A stretch of DNA of 12,632 bases from CAZSXS01 sp964611385 (GCA_964611385.1 CAZSXS010000092.1:1-12632), one strand, 5' to 3'; counted from the first letter of the stretch, positions 1 through 7,635 are shown. The notes: generated by a model from the letters alone, not told the origin. A program made the numbers and translations.

Positions 1-47
1 AGGAGAAGAAAACTTTTTTCGCCGTTTGAAAAAAGTTTTCTTCTCCT
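1..47 (-). terminator. Perfect 20-bp inverted repeat, probable terminator of the ABC locus
   Basis: Positions 1-20 and 28-47 are exact reverse complements around a 7-base loop (gccgttt). The structure begins 19 bases after the permease stop codon on the minus strand, where an intrinsic terminator is expected. The arms are rich in A and T runs, and the 3' arm on the minus strand contains a T run. Bases beyond position 1 are not visible, so a following U-tract cannot be confirmed. A bidirectional terminator shared with a converging gene is possible. Confidence 0.6.
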
Positions 48-66
48 TCCCCCCAAGGTCTTTTTA

Positions 67-1479
67 TCACTCCGTCCGAATCGCTGTAATTGCGTTAATC
101 TTCATGGCCCTTCTTGCTGGGAAGTAGCCGGAGATCAGACCTACCAGGGTCGCGAAGATCATTGCCAGCCCGCAGAGCCAGGGGGTGATGAGAGATACAG
201 TGGATTGGGACTGTGCCAAGTACTGGTTGATGGTTCCCATGAAGGAAACACCGGATGAATTCAGTAGATAAGAGACAAAGAGACTGAGTAGGATGCCCAA
301 AACGCCGCCCATAAAGCCAATGATGGAGGCTTCCAGTAGAAAGAGCCTTCCAATGTCAGATAAAAGAGCCCCGATTACCTTCATAACGCCGATTTCCTTG
401 GTGCGTTCGTAGATGGACATAACCATGGTGTTTGCAATGCCGATGGCCGCAACGAAAAGCGATACGGCACCAATGGCTCCAAGTAGCTGTTGCAGACTGC
501 CAGCCATTTCCTGCATGGTGTCCAACTGCTGAGAGGGTATCTCTGTCTCGTAGCCCATCTCTTTAATTTGCTCATTGATTTTCTTGACGGTCTTAAAGTC
601 CGCACACTTAACATAGGCAATGTTGTAGGATTCATCAATCGGCGTGGGAGCCTTGGAGCCACCGCCCCATTCCTGTCGTTGGGCCGCTTCCCACTTGGCT
701 TGATCTGCCTTGATTTTTTTCACTTCGTTGATGTTCATAAAAACATAGCTGTCATATTGATAGCCCCTTTGCTCAAGAACCCCCGCTGTCTTTACATTGT
801 AGGGCTTGGTAGGCTTTTTGCTTTCGTCAGACTCCATCCCACTCGGCCATATAAGGGTGTAATCATAGGTTAGTTGGACTTTGTCCTTCATGACATCCAC
901 CAGAGGCTCATCGCTTTGGTTCCAGCCACCTCGGGAGTTGGGATTGTAAAAGTACATGGGGATCCTGTAGCCATAGACCACTTCCAGCTTGTCCCCCTCT
1001 TGTAGTACCCGGCCTTTTTCAGCCACATAGCCAAGAGCAGACATGGCTGCCGGGTCCATTCCTTTTACCTGAAAACTTCCGACATACTTCCCACTTTTGG
1101 CATAGAGATAGGTCTCTACGATGGGGGTTGCAGTCAAGACGCCAGGCAGGGATTTGAAAAGCTGAATGGCGTTGTCATCCAGCTTAAGATCCTTTTTTCG
1201 GCTGCTTCCGCCGGAGCCTCCCGAGGACGAAATCATCATTCCTCCCCCGTAATAGCTGCTACTTACGCTGGAATCGTAAGGCTTGTAAACCGTAATGATT
1301 GTAATATCTCCAATGTTTTGAAGCTGTTCCTCAAAAGTCTTGTTCATGGCAAGACCTAGGGAAATCATTACGACAATGGAGGAGGTTCCAACGACAACTC
1401 CCAGTATGGTCAAGAAAGTTCGCAGTTTCCGTTTGAGGAGGTTTCTGAAGGCCATTGAAACCATGTCTGCATTAGTCAT
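67..1479 (-). CDS. ABC transporter permease, MacB/FtsX family
   Basis: Integral membrane permease of the MacB/FtsX type, expected to work with the ATPase encoded upstream and to move a substrate or transmit force across the membrane. Four hydrophobic segments are visible: one near the N-terminus (about residues 20-45) and three at the C-terminus (about 332-354, 379-407, 432-454). They flank a large extracytoplasmic domain, the MacB topology. Family hallmarks are the FRNLLKRKLRTFLTILGV start, the YERTKEIGVMKVIGA coupling helix and the GYFPARRA end. A Gly/Ser/Tyr/Met low-complexity stretch (about 70-92) sits in the periplasm-like domain. I chose ATG at 1479, about 11 bases after GAAAGG, over the TTG at 1488, which is only 2 bases from that site. 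The start overlaps the stop of the repeat protein by 8 bases, indicating translational coupling. The substrate is unknown. Confidence 0.92.
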   Translation of the reverse strand: MTNADMVSMAFRNLLKRKLRTFLTILGVVVGTSSIVVMISLGLAMNKTFEEQLQNIGDITIITVYKPYDSSVSSSYYGGGMMISSSGGSGGSSRKKDLKLDDNAIQLFKSLPGVLTATPIVETYLYAKSGKYVGSFQVKGMDPAAMSALGYVAEKGRVLQEGDKLEVVYGYRIPMYFYNPNSRGGWNQSDEPLVDVMKDKVQLTYDYTLIWPSGMESDESKKPTKPYNVKTAGVLEQRGYQYDSYVFMNINEVKKIKADQAKWEAAQRQEWGGGSKAPTPIDESYNIAYVKCADFKTVKKINEQIKEMGYETEIPSQQLDTMQEMAGSLQQLLGAIGAVSLFVAAIGIANTMVMSIYERTKEIGVMKVIGALLSDIGRLFLLEASIIGFMGGVLGILLSLFVSYLLNSSGVSFMGTINQYLAQSQSTVSLITPWLCGLAMIFATLVGLISGYFPARRAMKINAITAIRTE

Positions 1480-4465
1480 TAAAATCAAGACCTTTCTTGT
1501 TCTTGCGCTTCATAGTAACTGCAAGCGCAACAATCAGAGACAAAAAACCCACAATACCGCCCCAGAACCAAGGACTTTTCAGCTGCGCCATAAGCTTTTC
1601 CTTTGTGGTCAGTTGAGGTTGCATTGGCATCATCATATCCATACCCATCCGATCCATATCCATGGGCACATCTTCCATTACATCAATGGTAAATTCTTTC
1701 TTGATTTCAAATTTCTCGCCTGTATCGTCTTCGTAGGTGATGAGCAAGCTTCCTTCCTGCTGCCCAGCTTCCAAGGGCATAAAATACCCGTCATAGTAAG
1801 CAGAGTTGCTCTTGTTCAGCGTGCCGAAGAAAACGGTGCTGTTGGCAGTATCAAAGTTGCCCTTGATTTCCGCTTTCATGTTGGATAAATTGACCTTACC
1901 TGTATTATAAAGGCTGAAATATAAATATACCGGCATTCCGACGTTTCCGGAGGTTGGGAAGGTAATGTCACTGGTTTCTAGGTTGGTGTTTTGCTTGACA
2001 TTAATTCCGATTTGCTCCTCTTCGGTGTATTCATTGTTGTCCTCATCCTGATATTGGAAGTTTACCAAAATCGTGTAGGATCTCGGGTTTGCATCGGGTA
2101 CAGCAAACATGCGAAGCTGCCTGTCAATTTTTTCCTTGGGATCAATACTGTCAATAAAGATGGTGTTACTGCCATCCACCGGGGTAAAGACGCTGCCCTT
2201 TTGCTCGGTAGTTTCAACTGCTTTCAAGGTCGCCTTAATATTGTTAATGCTCTTACTGCTGTGTGTGTTCTGGAAGCTAAGCTTCAAATCAAATTGCTGC
2301 CCCGCCTTGACTAGAATTGGGTCGCTTTCGTAGCTGTCAATAATGATTTTTGGCTTACTGATTTTCTTGCCATCCGGTGTTTCCTCCTCGGCTTTAGGAT
2401 TGTCAACATTTACTCCTGCATACTGTTCAACAGAATCCGTTATGGGTTTTCCATCCTCAATAGCAGCGACATACTCTGCTTTAAGGCTGATCACGTAGCT
2501 TTGGGTAGCAGCCTTGCTAGTTGCAGCAAACCTAAACTCGGCTTGCCTGGTTTCGTTGGGAGCAAGACTCTGGATCACATGAACATTAGAGGATTTGGGC
2601 ACGATGATGCCCTCTGGCGGTGTAACGGTGACCCGCACGTTTCCGGCTGCAATAGAGCTTGGATTGTTGACGGACACTTTGACCACAAATTCCTCGCCCG
2701 GAGCATAGGTGCCTGTTGGTTCGGTGACTTGTGTGAACTGCACTTGGGCCCGATTCTTGTCTTTTGTATCAGAAGCAATATTCACGCCCACAAACTGCTC
2801 AAAGCTCTCACGAACCGGCTTATCATCAACAGTAGTGGCATCGAATTCAGCTTTCAAGCTGATGACATAGTTTTGAGAAAGCGCTTTATCTGTTGCTGTG
2901 AAGCGGAACTCAACCTGCTTTGATTCTTGAGGCTCCAGGTTTGGAATGCTCAATACGTTGGAAGACTTCGGCACGATCACATTTTCTGGCGGCGTTACGG
3001 ACAGACGAATGTTTTTAGCTGTGACTTCACTGGGGTTGTGTACCATCATTGATACGGTGAACTCTTCTCCGGGCTTGTAGCCTGCTTCGTAGGATTGTTC
3101 CGGCCCTACGATATCCGTAATCACAACCTGCGCCTTTCGAGTATCTTTCATTGTGGTCACGACATTAACGCCTGTATATTGCTCAAAGGAATCTCGTACA
3201 GCCTTCCCTTCCTCCATGTAAGCGTCGTATTCCACCTTGAAATTGATGACATAATTTTGTGCTAAGGCTTTTTCTGTGGGTGAAAACTTAAAATTCACCG
3301 TCATGGTCTCCCATGCACCAAGGGTAGGAATGACCATGGCATTAGCTGAGGTAGGAACAATAACATCCGCTGGTGGGGTCGCGGTGATTTTAATGTTGTT
3401 GGCAGCAAAGTTGCTGTTGTTTTTCAGCACCACATCAACCGAAAACTCTTCTCCAGCATTATAAGCATTCAGTAAGGAGCTTAAATCCGCAATGCTCAAA
3501 GAGGCTCTGTTAGCAGCCGAGGCCGAAACATTGTCCTGCACTCTCAGATAATACACAACTTCTGTAGTATTCGGCGTTTGTTGATTGTCCTTATCTTTGT
3601 CTTTGTACTTTGCCTTGAACGTCAAAGGATAGGAACCCGCCTTTAACTTTTCATTTACCTTCAATTCATAGCTCAAGTCCTTTTTGGCACCGCTGAGCAT
3701 ACGACTCTCATAAGTGAGCCCCTCTGAAGAGGCATTCAAATAAACCGTCTCAGAACTAAGTCCCTCAATGGAAACCTGAATATCCGTAGCTTCAACATTG
3801 GACAAGTTCGCCAGCATAGCAGAAATGTTAAAAACATCGCCGGGATAAATGACTGCCCGATCCGCCTTGATATCTGAAACAATAACCGAACCAGCCTTGA
3901 CCACTTCAAGCTCTTTTGGGACGTTGACCTTGACGCTGACAGTATCGGTTCCTTCTTGGTATTCATCATAGATGTTCTTGTAAGTGTATTTAAACGTAAT
4001 ATTGTAAACCCCAGCCTTTGCGTCGGCATTTGTAGCAATCTTTACATCGACCACATTTTTGCCGTCCTTATTCAGTAGGGTTTCTCCGCCGCCACGTACA
4101 ATTTCTATAGTAAAAGGCGCTTCGCCCGCTGTATACGCTTGGGTGATTAGATTTCTGGCTGTAGAGTCGCCAATGTTTTTAAATTCAAAACTTGCGGTCT
4201 GTGTTCTTCCAGCATCAACATCAATACTTGGGATACTGGTAAGTTTTACTTTTGGAGCAACAGGGTTTTTTTGTGGGCTTTGCATATCGTTCAACTGCTT
4301 TTGAAGCTGATCGATTTGAGATTGATATGTTTGTTCCTTCCCACGCCACAATTCAATATCTCTATTATAGTTTTCTATAATCTGATCAAGATTTTGTGCA
4401 TGAATGGGAACAACATTCATTAAAAGCGTAAGAACCGTTAAAAAAATAACTACCGTTTTTTTCAT
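1472..4465 (-). CDS. Exported, membrane-anchored protein with tandem Ig-like (NEW3/CARDB-like) repeats
   Basis: 997 residues. An N-terminal signal sequence (about 1-23, ending IHAQ) is followed by a Q/L/D-rich probable coiled coil (25-62). A beta-rich domain follows (about 70-182), then five repeat-like segments of about 120-130 residues, the best conserved at about 321-435, 445-563 and 573-687. A further beta domain lies at 830-929. Next come a Met-rich segment (935-948), a hydrophobic helix (about 966-985) and the basic tail KRKNKKG. This gives an extracellular body with a C-terminal anchor and a short cytoplasmic end. Domains of this sort (NEW3, CARDB, COG1361-like) are typically adhesive or structural. 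Its place between ATPase and permease genes suggests it is the extracytoplasmic partner of this ABC system; that is inference. A GGAGGG site lies 6 bases before the ATG. The N-terminal hydrophobic segment might instead be a signal anchor. Confidence 0.85.
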   Translation of the reverse strand: MKKTVVIFLTVLTLLMNVVPIHAQNLDQIIENYNRDIELWRGKEQTYQSQIDQLQKQLNDMQSPQKNPVAPKVKLTSIPSIDVDAGRTQTASFEFKNIGDSTARNLITQAYTAGEAPFTIEIVRGGGETLLNKDGKNVVDVKIATNADAKAGVYNITFKYTYKNIYDEYQEGTDTVSVKVNVPKELEVVKAGSVIVSDIKADRAVIYPGDVFNISAMLANLSNVEATDIQVSIEGLSSETVYLNASSEGLTYESRMLSGAKKDLSYELKVNEKLKAGSYPLTFKAKYKDKDKDNQQTPNTTEVVYYLRVQDNVSASAANRASLSIADLSSLLNAYNAGEEFSVDVVLKNNSNFAANNIKITATPPADVIVPTSANAMVIPTLGAWETMTVNFKFSPTEKALAQNYVINFKVEYDAYMEEGKAVRDSFEQYTGVNVVTTMKDTRKAQVVITDIVGPEQSYEAGYKPGEEFTVSMMVHNPSEVTAKNIRLSVTPPENVIVPKSSNVLSIPNLEPQESKQVEFRFTATDKALSQNYVISLKAEFDATTVDDKPVRESFEQFVGVNIASDTKDKNRAQVQFTQVTEPTGTYAPGEEFVVKVSVNNPSSIAAGNVRVTVTPPEGIIVPKSSNVHVIQSLAPNETRQAEFRFAATSKAATQSYVISLKAEYVAAIEDGKPITDSVEQYAGVNVDNPKAEEETPDGKKISKPKIIIDSYESDPILVKAGQQFDLKLSFQNTHSSKSINNIKATLKAVETTEQKGSVFTPVDGSNTIFIDSIDPKEKIDRQLRMFAVPDANPRSYTILVNFQYQDEDNNEYTEEEQIGINVKQNTNLETSDITFPTSGNVGMPVYLYFSLYNTGKVNLSNMKAEIKGNFDTANSTVFFGTLNKSNSAYYDGYFMPLEAGQQEGSLLITYEDDTGEKFEIKKEFTIDVMEDVPMDMDRMGMDMMMPMQPQLTTKEKLMAQLKSPWFWGGIVGFLSLIVALAVTMKRKNKKGLDFND
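1997..3505 (-). repeat. Four tandem Ig-like coding repeats, about 375-390 bp period
   Basis: Within the exported protein, copies lie at about 3161-3505, 2777-3133 and 2405-2749, with a more diverged copy at about 1997-2359. Each of the first three begins with a beta strand, has a PGEEF or AGEEF turn, then N-N/P-S, then TPP..(V/I)IVP.S.N, then QNYVI or QSYVI followed by K.E(Y/F)(D/V)A, and ends (T/V/A)GVN(V/I). The second and third are closest to each other (shared IVPKSSNV and YVISLKAE). This pattern fits duplication followed by divergence. An even weaker copy may occupy residues 191-310. Confidence 0.8.
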
Positions 4466-4471
4466 TTCTTT

Positions 4472-4495
4472 CCCTCCATTTGCGCAAAAGGCGCA
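4472..4495 (-). promoter_or_regulatory. Leader hairpin beside the ribosome binding site of the repeat-protein gene
   Basis: On the minus strand, TGCGC-CTTTT-GCGCA (4481-4495) forms a perfect 5-bp stem with a 5-base loop. It lies only three bases before the GGAGGG ribosome binding site (4472-4477). It could affect ribosome access or mRNA stability. The stem is short, so this may be chance. Confidence 0.35.
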
Positions 4496-4529
4496 TTAAT
4501 TAAGCTTGAAAGTAACAACATCCCAACCA

Positions 4530-4558
4530 ATCATAACAAATACTACTTTATTTGTCCA
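4530..4558 (-). promoter_or_regulatory. Sigma-A-type extended -10 promoter for the repeat protein and permease
   Basis: On the minus strand a -35 TGGACA (4553-4558) and a -10 TATGAT (4530-4535) are separated by 17 bases, each one mismatch from consensus. The -10 is preceded by TGT (extended -10). The predicted start is near 4523, giving a leader of about 58 bases. With the terminator just upstream, this makes the repeat protein and permease a separately promoted unit. Confidence 0.75.
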
Positions 4559-4608
4559 TACTTAATACCAGTAACCATAAATTAAAACTTAGGAATCTTT
4601 TTTGTATA

Positions 4609-4644
4609 TAAAAAAAGCCCAAGCGCATAAGTCTCGTGCCTGGG
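4609..4644 (-). terminator. Intrinsic terminator after the ABC ATPase gene
   Basis: On the minus strand CCCAGGC (4638-4644) pairs with GCTTGGG (4618-4624), a 7-bp stem with one G-U pair and a 13-base loop. A C and then seven T residues (4610-4616) follow. It lies about 70 bases after the ATPase stop. There is no T-run on the other strand, so it acts only in the minus direction. Confidence 0.75.
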
Positions 4645-4714
4645 TTGTGTTGGGACTTAATAAGCTGCCTAAAGCAAATACGAATGCCAGTTCTATTTAA
4701 GCTTACCCAAAAAA

Positions 4715-5482
4715 TTAAGTAACTACAAGTGTTTCGTTTACGGTTGCATAATCTGTTTTATCAATATTCTCTTGAATTTTTTCAATGTTTCCATCCCGAA
4801 TATAAATGATTTGATCAGCATAAGTGGAGATTTCCAGGTCGTGGGTCACAATAATCAGTGTCTGCTTGTTCTGGCGAGCCATTTTCGTAATTAACTCCAT
4901 CATCTCTATCGTGGTCTTAGTATCCAGATTTCCGGTTGGCTCATCTGCAAACACAACCTCGGGACTGTTCACAAAAGCTCTTGCAATACTTACCCTTTGC
5001 TGCTGGCCACCACTCATTTGAGATGGCTTGTGTCTGTATCTTTTTTCCAGGCCCATTGCTTTCAGCATTTCCATTGCCTTTTTGTTGCGGATTGGCTTTG
5101 GAACCGCCCGGAAAATCAGCGGTAAGGCTACATTTTCCAGTGCGGTTAAGGTTGGCAGCAAGTGGTAAGATTGGAAGATAAAGCCTACATATCGTTGTCT
5201 AAATTGAGCCAGTTGATGTTCATTTAAGGCCTCCAGATGCTTCTTTTTAAAAAGAATGCTCCCCTTAGTAGGCTTTTCCAGTCCGGCAATCAAATTCAGT
5301 AAGGTTGACTTACCGCTGCCGGAAGTTCCTAAAAGGCAGTAGATCCTGCCTTTTTTAAATTGCAATGAAACATCGTCTAAGGCGACAATATCTTCGGAAC
5401 CCATATTGTAGGTCTTTCCAATGTGCTTTAGCTCGATTATGATATCGTCGTCATATTCCTTATTTATCATAGGACTCATCAT
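4715..5482 (-). CDS. ABC transporter ATP-binding protein, LolD/MacB type
   Basis: Cytoplasmic ATPase of the MacB/LolD/FtsE class that would power the neighbouring permease. All nucleotide-binding motifs are intact (numbering from 5482): Walker A GTSGSGKS 52-59, Q-loop in FIFQS near Gln104, signature SGGQQQR from 157, Walker B VVFADEPT 176-183, D-loop GNLD, and switch His in THD near 214. Length (about 255) is normal, with a short C-terminal tail. Three consecutive ATG codons (5485, 5482, 5479) and another at 5470 are possible starts. An AGG ends 3, 6 and 9 bases before the first three, so I chose the middle one. All of these except the 5470 start overlap the end of the XRE gene by at least 18 bases (5470 by 11), indicating cotranscription. 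A 17-23 residue longer reading frame exists but lacks a good ribosome site. Confidence 0.93.
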   Translation of the reverse strand: MMSPMINKEYDDDIIIELKHIGKTYNMGSEDIVALDDVSLQFKKGRIYCLLGTSGSGKSTLLNLIAGLEKPTKGSILFKKKHLEALNEHQLAQFRQRYVGFIFQSYHLLPTLTALENVALPLIFRAVPKPIRNKKAMEMLKAMGLEKRYRHKPSQMSGGQQQRVSIARAFVNSPEVVFADEPTGNLDTKTTIEMMELITKMARQNKQTLIIVTHDLEISTYADQIIYIRDGNIEKIQENIDKTDYATVNETLVVT

Positions 5483-5873
5483 CATAAACCTGATTTTCAT
5501 CAGATTTAGAAAACTTGTTCCTAAGCTTTTTGAAATTGGATACGATTGCATATAAGAAATCTAACTCGGCTTCATCCAGGTCACATAGGTAAGCTGAAAT
5601 TTTCTCACGTTTAGCAATGATGGGGTTATTCTCAGACATATGTAACCTGTTGTTTGAGTTTTCATAGAACATTTCATCGATGGTTGTTTTGAAGATTTCA
5701 GAAAGTTTGTATAAGGTGTGGATTGTGGCTCCTCTTCTACCCGCTTCAATCATGGTGATGGACGCCGTACTTAAGTCTAACAATTCCGCCAATTCATCTG
5801 TTGTCATTCCTCGAGCTATGCGTCTAGCCTTGATGTTTTCTCCAATAATTGCACGTAATTTTTCTTTAGACAC
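5460..5873 (-). CDS. XRE-family helix-turn-helix transcriptional regulator
   Basis: 137 residues. An N-terminal Cro/C1-type HTH domain spans about 12-66 (IKARRIARGMTTDELAELL, STASITMIEAGRR, IHTLYKLSEIF). A helical C-terminal half (about 88-116) and an acidic tail follow, without a recognised ligand domain. It probably senses through the C-terminal part or acts as a simple repressor. I chose GTG at 5873 because AGGAG lies 7 bases before it. The frame stays open to an ATG at 5927, but that start would lie inside the predicted promoter and lacks a ribosome site. It overlaps the ABC ATPase gene, so it most likely controls this transporter locus and its own promoter; that is inference from position and the upstream repeats. 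Confidence 0.88.
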   Translation of the reverse strand: MSKEKLRAIIGENIKARRIARGMTTDELAELLDLSTASITMIEAGRRGATIHTLYKLSEIFKTTIDEMFYENSNNRLHMSENNPIIAKREKISAYLCDLDEAELDFLYAIVSNFKKLRNKFSKSDENQVYDDESYDK

Positions 5874-5889
5874 TTTAATCTCCTCTTCT

Positions 5890-5944
5890 CGTATAATTAT
5901 TTTGGATACCGTATAATTATATACCAAAAATAATCTTTTTTAAA
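5890..5944 (-). promoter_or_regulatory. Promoter with repeat operators for the XRE regulator-ABC ATPase unit
   Basis: A perfect -10 TATAAT reads on the minus strand at 5916-5921, with a weak -35 (TTTAAA, 5939-5944) 17 bases upstream. An 11-bp direct repeat, cgtataattat, occurs at 5890-5900 and 5910-5920, exactly 20 bp apart, so both copies lie on the same DNA face. A dyad, attattttgg (5896-5905) against ccaaaaataat (5924-5934), brackets the -10. Operator repeats over a regulator's own promoter are typical of XRE autoregulation. No terminator lies between purE and this promoter, so read-through from purKE is also possible. Confidence 0.55.
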
Positions 5945-5955
5945 TAAACTCTAGG

Positions 5956-6435
5956 TCATTTTTTTTCGACACTTTTAGATGATTCTTCGACAATTTTCTC
6001 CAGATTTTTTCTGTAAGAAACTAATCTTTCATGAATCGTCTCATCTTTAAGTGCCAAAATTTCTGCTGCCAAAATAGCAGCATTGATGGAAGCATTAATA
6101 GCAACAGTTGCAACGGGAATGCCTGGTGGCATCTGGACGATCGAGTACAGAGAGTCAAGGCCGTTCATTGCTTGGCTCATCACTGGTACACCGATCACAG
6201 GAAGGAGGGTCAAGGACGCAACCATACCCGGAAGATGCGCTGCTCCTCCTGCTCCCGCAATAATCACTTCTATACCTCTATCTTTTGCAGTTTTCGCATA
6301 TTCATACATCTTATTTGGCGTTCTGTGTGCGGAAACTATTGACATTTCAGTTTCGATTCCCATTTCCTTCAAAAAATCATAGGCTTTTTCCATTACCGGC
6401 AGGTCAGATTTGCTCCCCATGATAATTCCTACCAT
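5956..6435 (-). CDS. purE: N5-carboxyaminoimidazole ribonucleotide mutase (class I PurE)
   Basis: Catalyses conversion of N5-CAIR to CAIR in de novo purine synthesis, downstream of PurK. Its 159 residues carry all class I signatures: MGSKSDLPVM (6-15), SAHRTP (35-40, with the catalytic His37), GAGGAAHLPGMVA (61-73), GVPVMS, NGLDSLYSIVQMP (91-103) and GIPVATVAI. These motifs and the adjacent purK mark it as the N5-CAIR mutase rather than the class II AIR carboxylase. GGAGG lies 7 bases before the ATG. The gene follows purK by 21 bases, so the two are cotranscribed. The order purK-purE is the reverse of the common purE-purK order. Confidence 0.97.
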   Translation of the reverse strand: MVGIIMGSKSDLPVMEKAYDFLKEMGIETEMSIVSAHRTPNKMYEYAKTAKDRGIEVIIAGAGGAAHLPGMVASLTLLPVIGVPVMSQAMNGLDSLYSIVQMPPGIPVATVAINASINAAILAAEILALKDETIHERLVSYRKNLEKIVEESSKSVEKK

Positions 6436-6456
6436 TTTTTAACCTCCGTTCAGGGC

Positions 6457-7635
6457 TCACTCGGCTGAAATAATTTTTACTTTTTCATGAGCCAGATTGA
6501 CAAGATCCAATGCTTTTTCCAGTGTGTCGGCTGTGGCAGTGATATGCCCCATTTTACGGCCGGGCTTGGTTTCCTCTTTCCCATATATATGTACATGTAC
6601 TCCAGGCAAGGCCATAGCCTCTTCTAAACCGATTACTTTTGCCTTTCCTATATGTCCGGCTTCACCCAAAAGGTTTCGCAAAGCTGCTGGACGCAGTAGC
6701 GTTGGGTCGCCCAAGGGCAGACCGGCAATCGCACGGATATGAGCCTCATATTGGCTGCAAACACAGGCCTCGATCGTATAATGACCGGAATTGTGTACGC
6801 GGGGAGCAATTTCATTTACCAAAATGTCGCCCTCCTTAGTCACAAACATCTCTATGACAAAAACGCCGACGCCTTCAAACACTTGCATAACCTCTTTGGC
6901 CGTTTGTAATGCCAGGGCCTCTGTTTTCTGGGGATTGGTAACAGGCAAAACTGCTGGTACCCTTGTCTCAAACAAAATATTATCTTTATGAATATTATGA
7001 GCAACAGGATAAACCACGATTTCACCCTTGACCGAACGACAGGCCAACACCGAAATCTCACAGACAAAGGGCACAAACGCCTCGGCCATTAAAGTAAGAT
7101 GTACACCACTTCTCAATTGACTTGCTAATTTTTCGCGAGCATTCTCAAGATCTTTCTCGCTGGAAATCACGGCATTCCCTTTACCGTCATAGCCATCCGT
7201 GCAGCTTTTTAACAAGAATGGGTATCCAAATTCTTGGCCAGCTTCCGACAAAGAAAAGTCTGGGCCGATGGATCGAAATTGAGGTACCTTGATTCCTGCT
7301 TTTTTTAATGTTTCTTTTTGCGTCAATTTGTTCTGAATAATTATTAGGCTCTTTGCAGTTGGGAAAACTAAGGCCCCCTGTGTTTCAAGCTTTTCTAAGG
7401 TCTTTGAGTCTATATGCTCGAATTCATAGGTAACTACGTCGGATTGCTTTGATAAAAGCCTAATCGCTTCCTCGTCGTCAAATGCTCTTACTAGATGTTC
7501 ATCGGCCATACAAGAAGCCGGACACCCTTTATCTGGATCAAGTATAATTACTTTAAATCCAAACGTTCTGGCAGGCATCATAAGCATCTTTCCAAGCTGT
7601 CCTCCACCAATTATTCCGATTGTAATTACTAGCAC
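6457..7635 (-). CDS. purK: N5-carboxyaminoimidazole ribonucleotide synthase (PurK)
   Basis: ATP-grasp enzyme that joins AIR, bicarbonate and ATP to give N5-CAIR, the substrate of PurE. Of about 392 residues, GIIGGGQLGKM (7-17) is the N-terminal nucleotide-fold loop. YEFEHID, then LLKSCTDGYDGKGN (ATP-grasp loop), then ETRVPA and NEIAPRVHNSGHYTIEA near the metal site, follow in the usual order. Length is normal. The annotated start is GTG at 7635, the only conventional start available: an in-frame TAG lies three codons upstream. That GTG overlaps the ribosome site AGAAGGGAG, leaving almost no spacing. An ATT three codons later (7626) would be 8 bases from GGGAG and would give a more usual N-terminus. 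Confidence 0.95.
   Translation of the reverse strand: MLVITIGIIGGGQLGKMLMMPARTFGFKVIILDPDKGCPASCMADEHLVRAFDDEEAIRLLSKQSDVVTYEFEHIDSKTLEKLETQGALVFPTAKSLIIIQNKLTQKETLKKAGIKVPQFRSIGPDFSLSEAGQEFGYPFLLKSCTDGYDGKGNAVISSEKDLENAREKLASQLRSGVHLTLMAEAFVPFVCEISVLACRSVKGEIVVYPVAHNIHKDNILFETRVPAVLPVTNPQKTEALALQTAKEVMQVFEGVGVFVIEMFVTKEGDILVNEIAPRVHNSGHYTIEACVCSQYEAHIRAIAGLPLGDPTLLRPAALRNLLGEAGHIGKAKVIGLEEAMALPGVHVHIYGKEETKPGRKMGHITATADTLEKALDLVNLAHEKVKIISAE

Noticed and set aside
490..873. Plus-strand frames opposite the permease and repeat-protein genes
   Set aside because: These are antisense shadows of strongly supported minus-strand genes and have no ribosome sites or motifs.
5874..5927. N-terminal extension of the XRE regulator to ATG 5927
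   Set aside because: It would lie within the promoter and operator repeats and has no ribosome site, while GTG 5873 has AGGAG at 7 bases.
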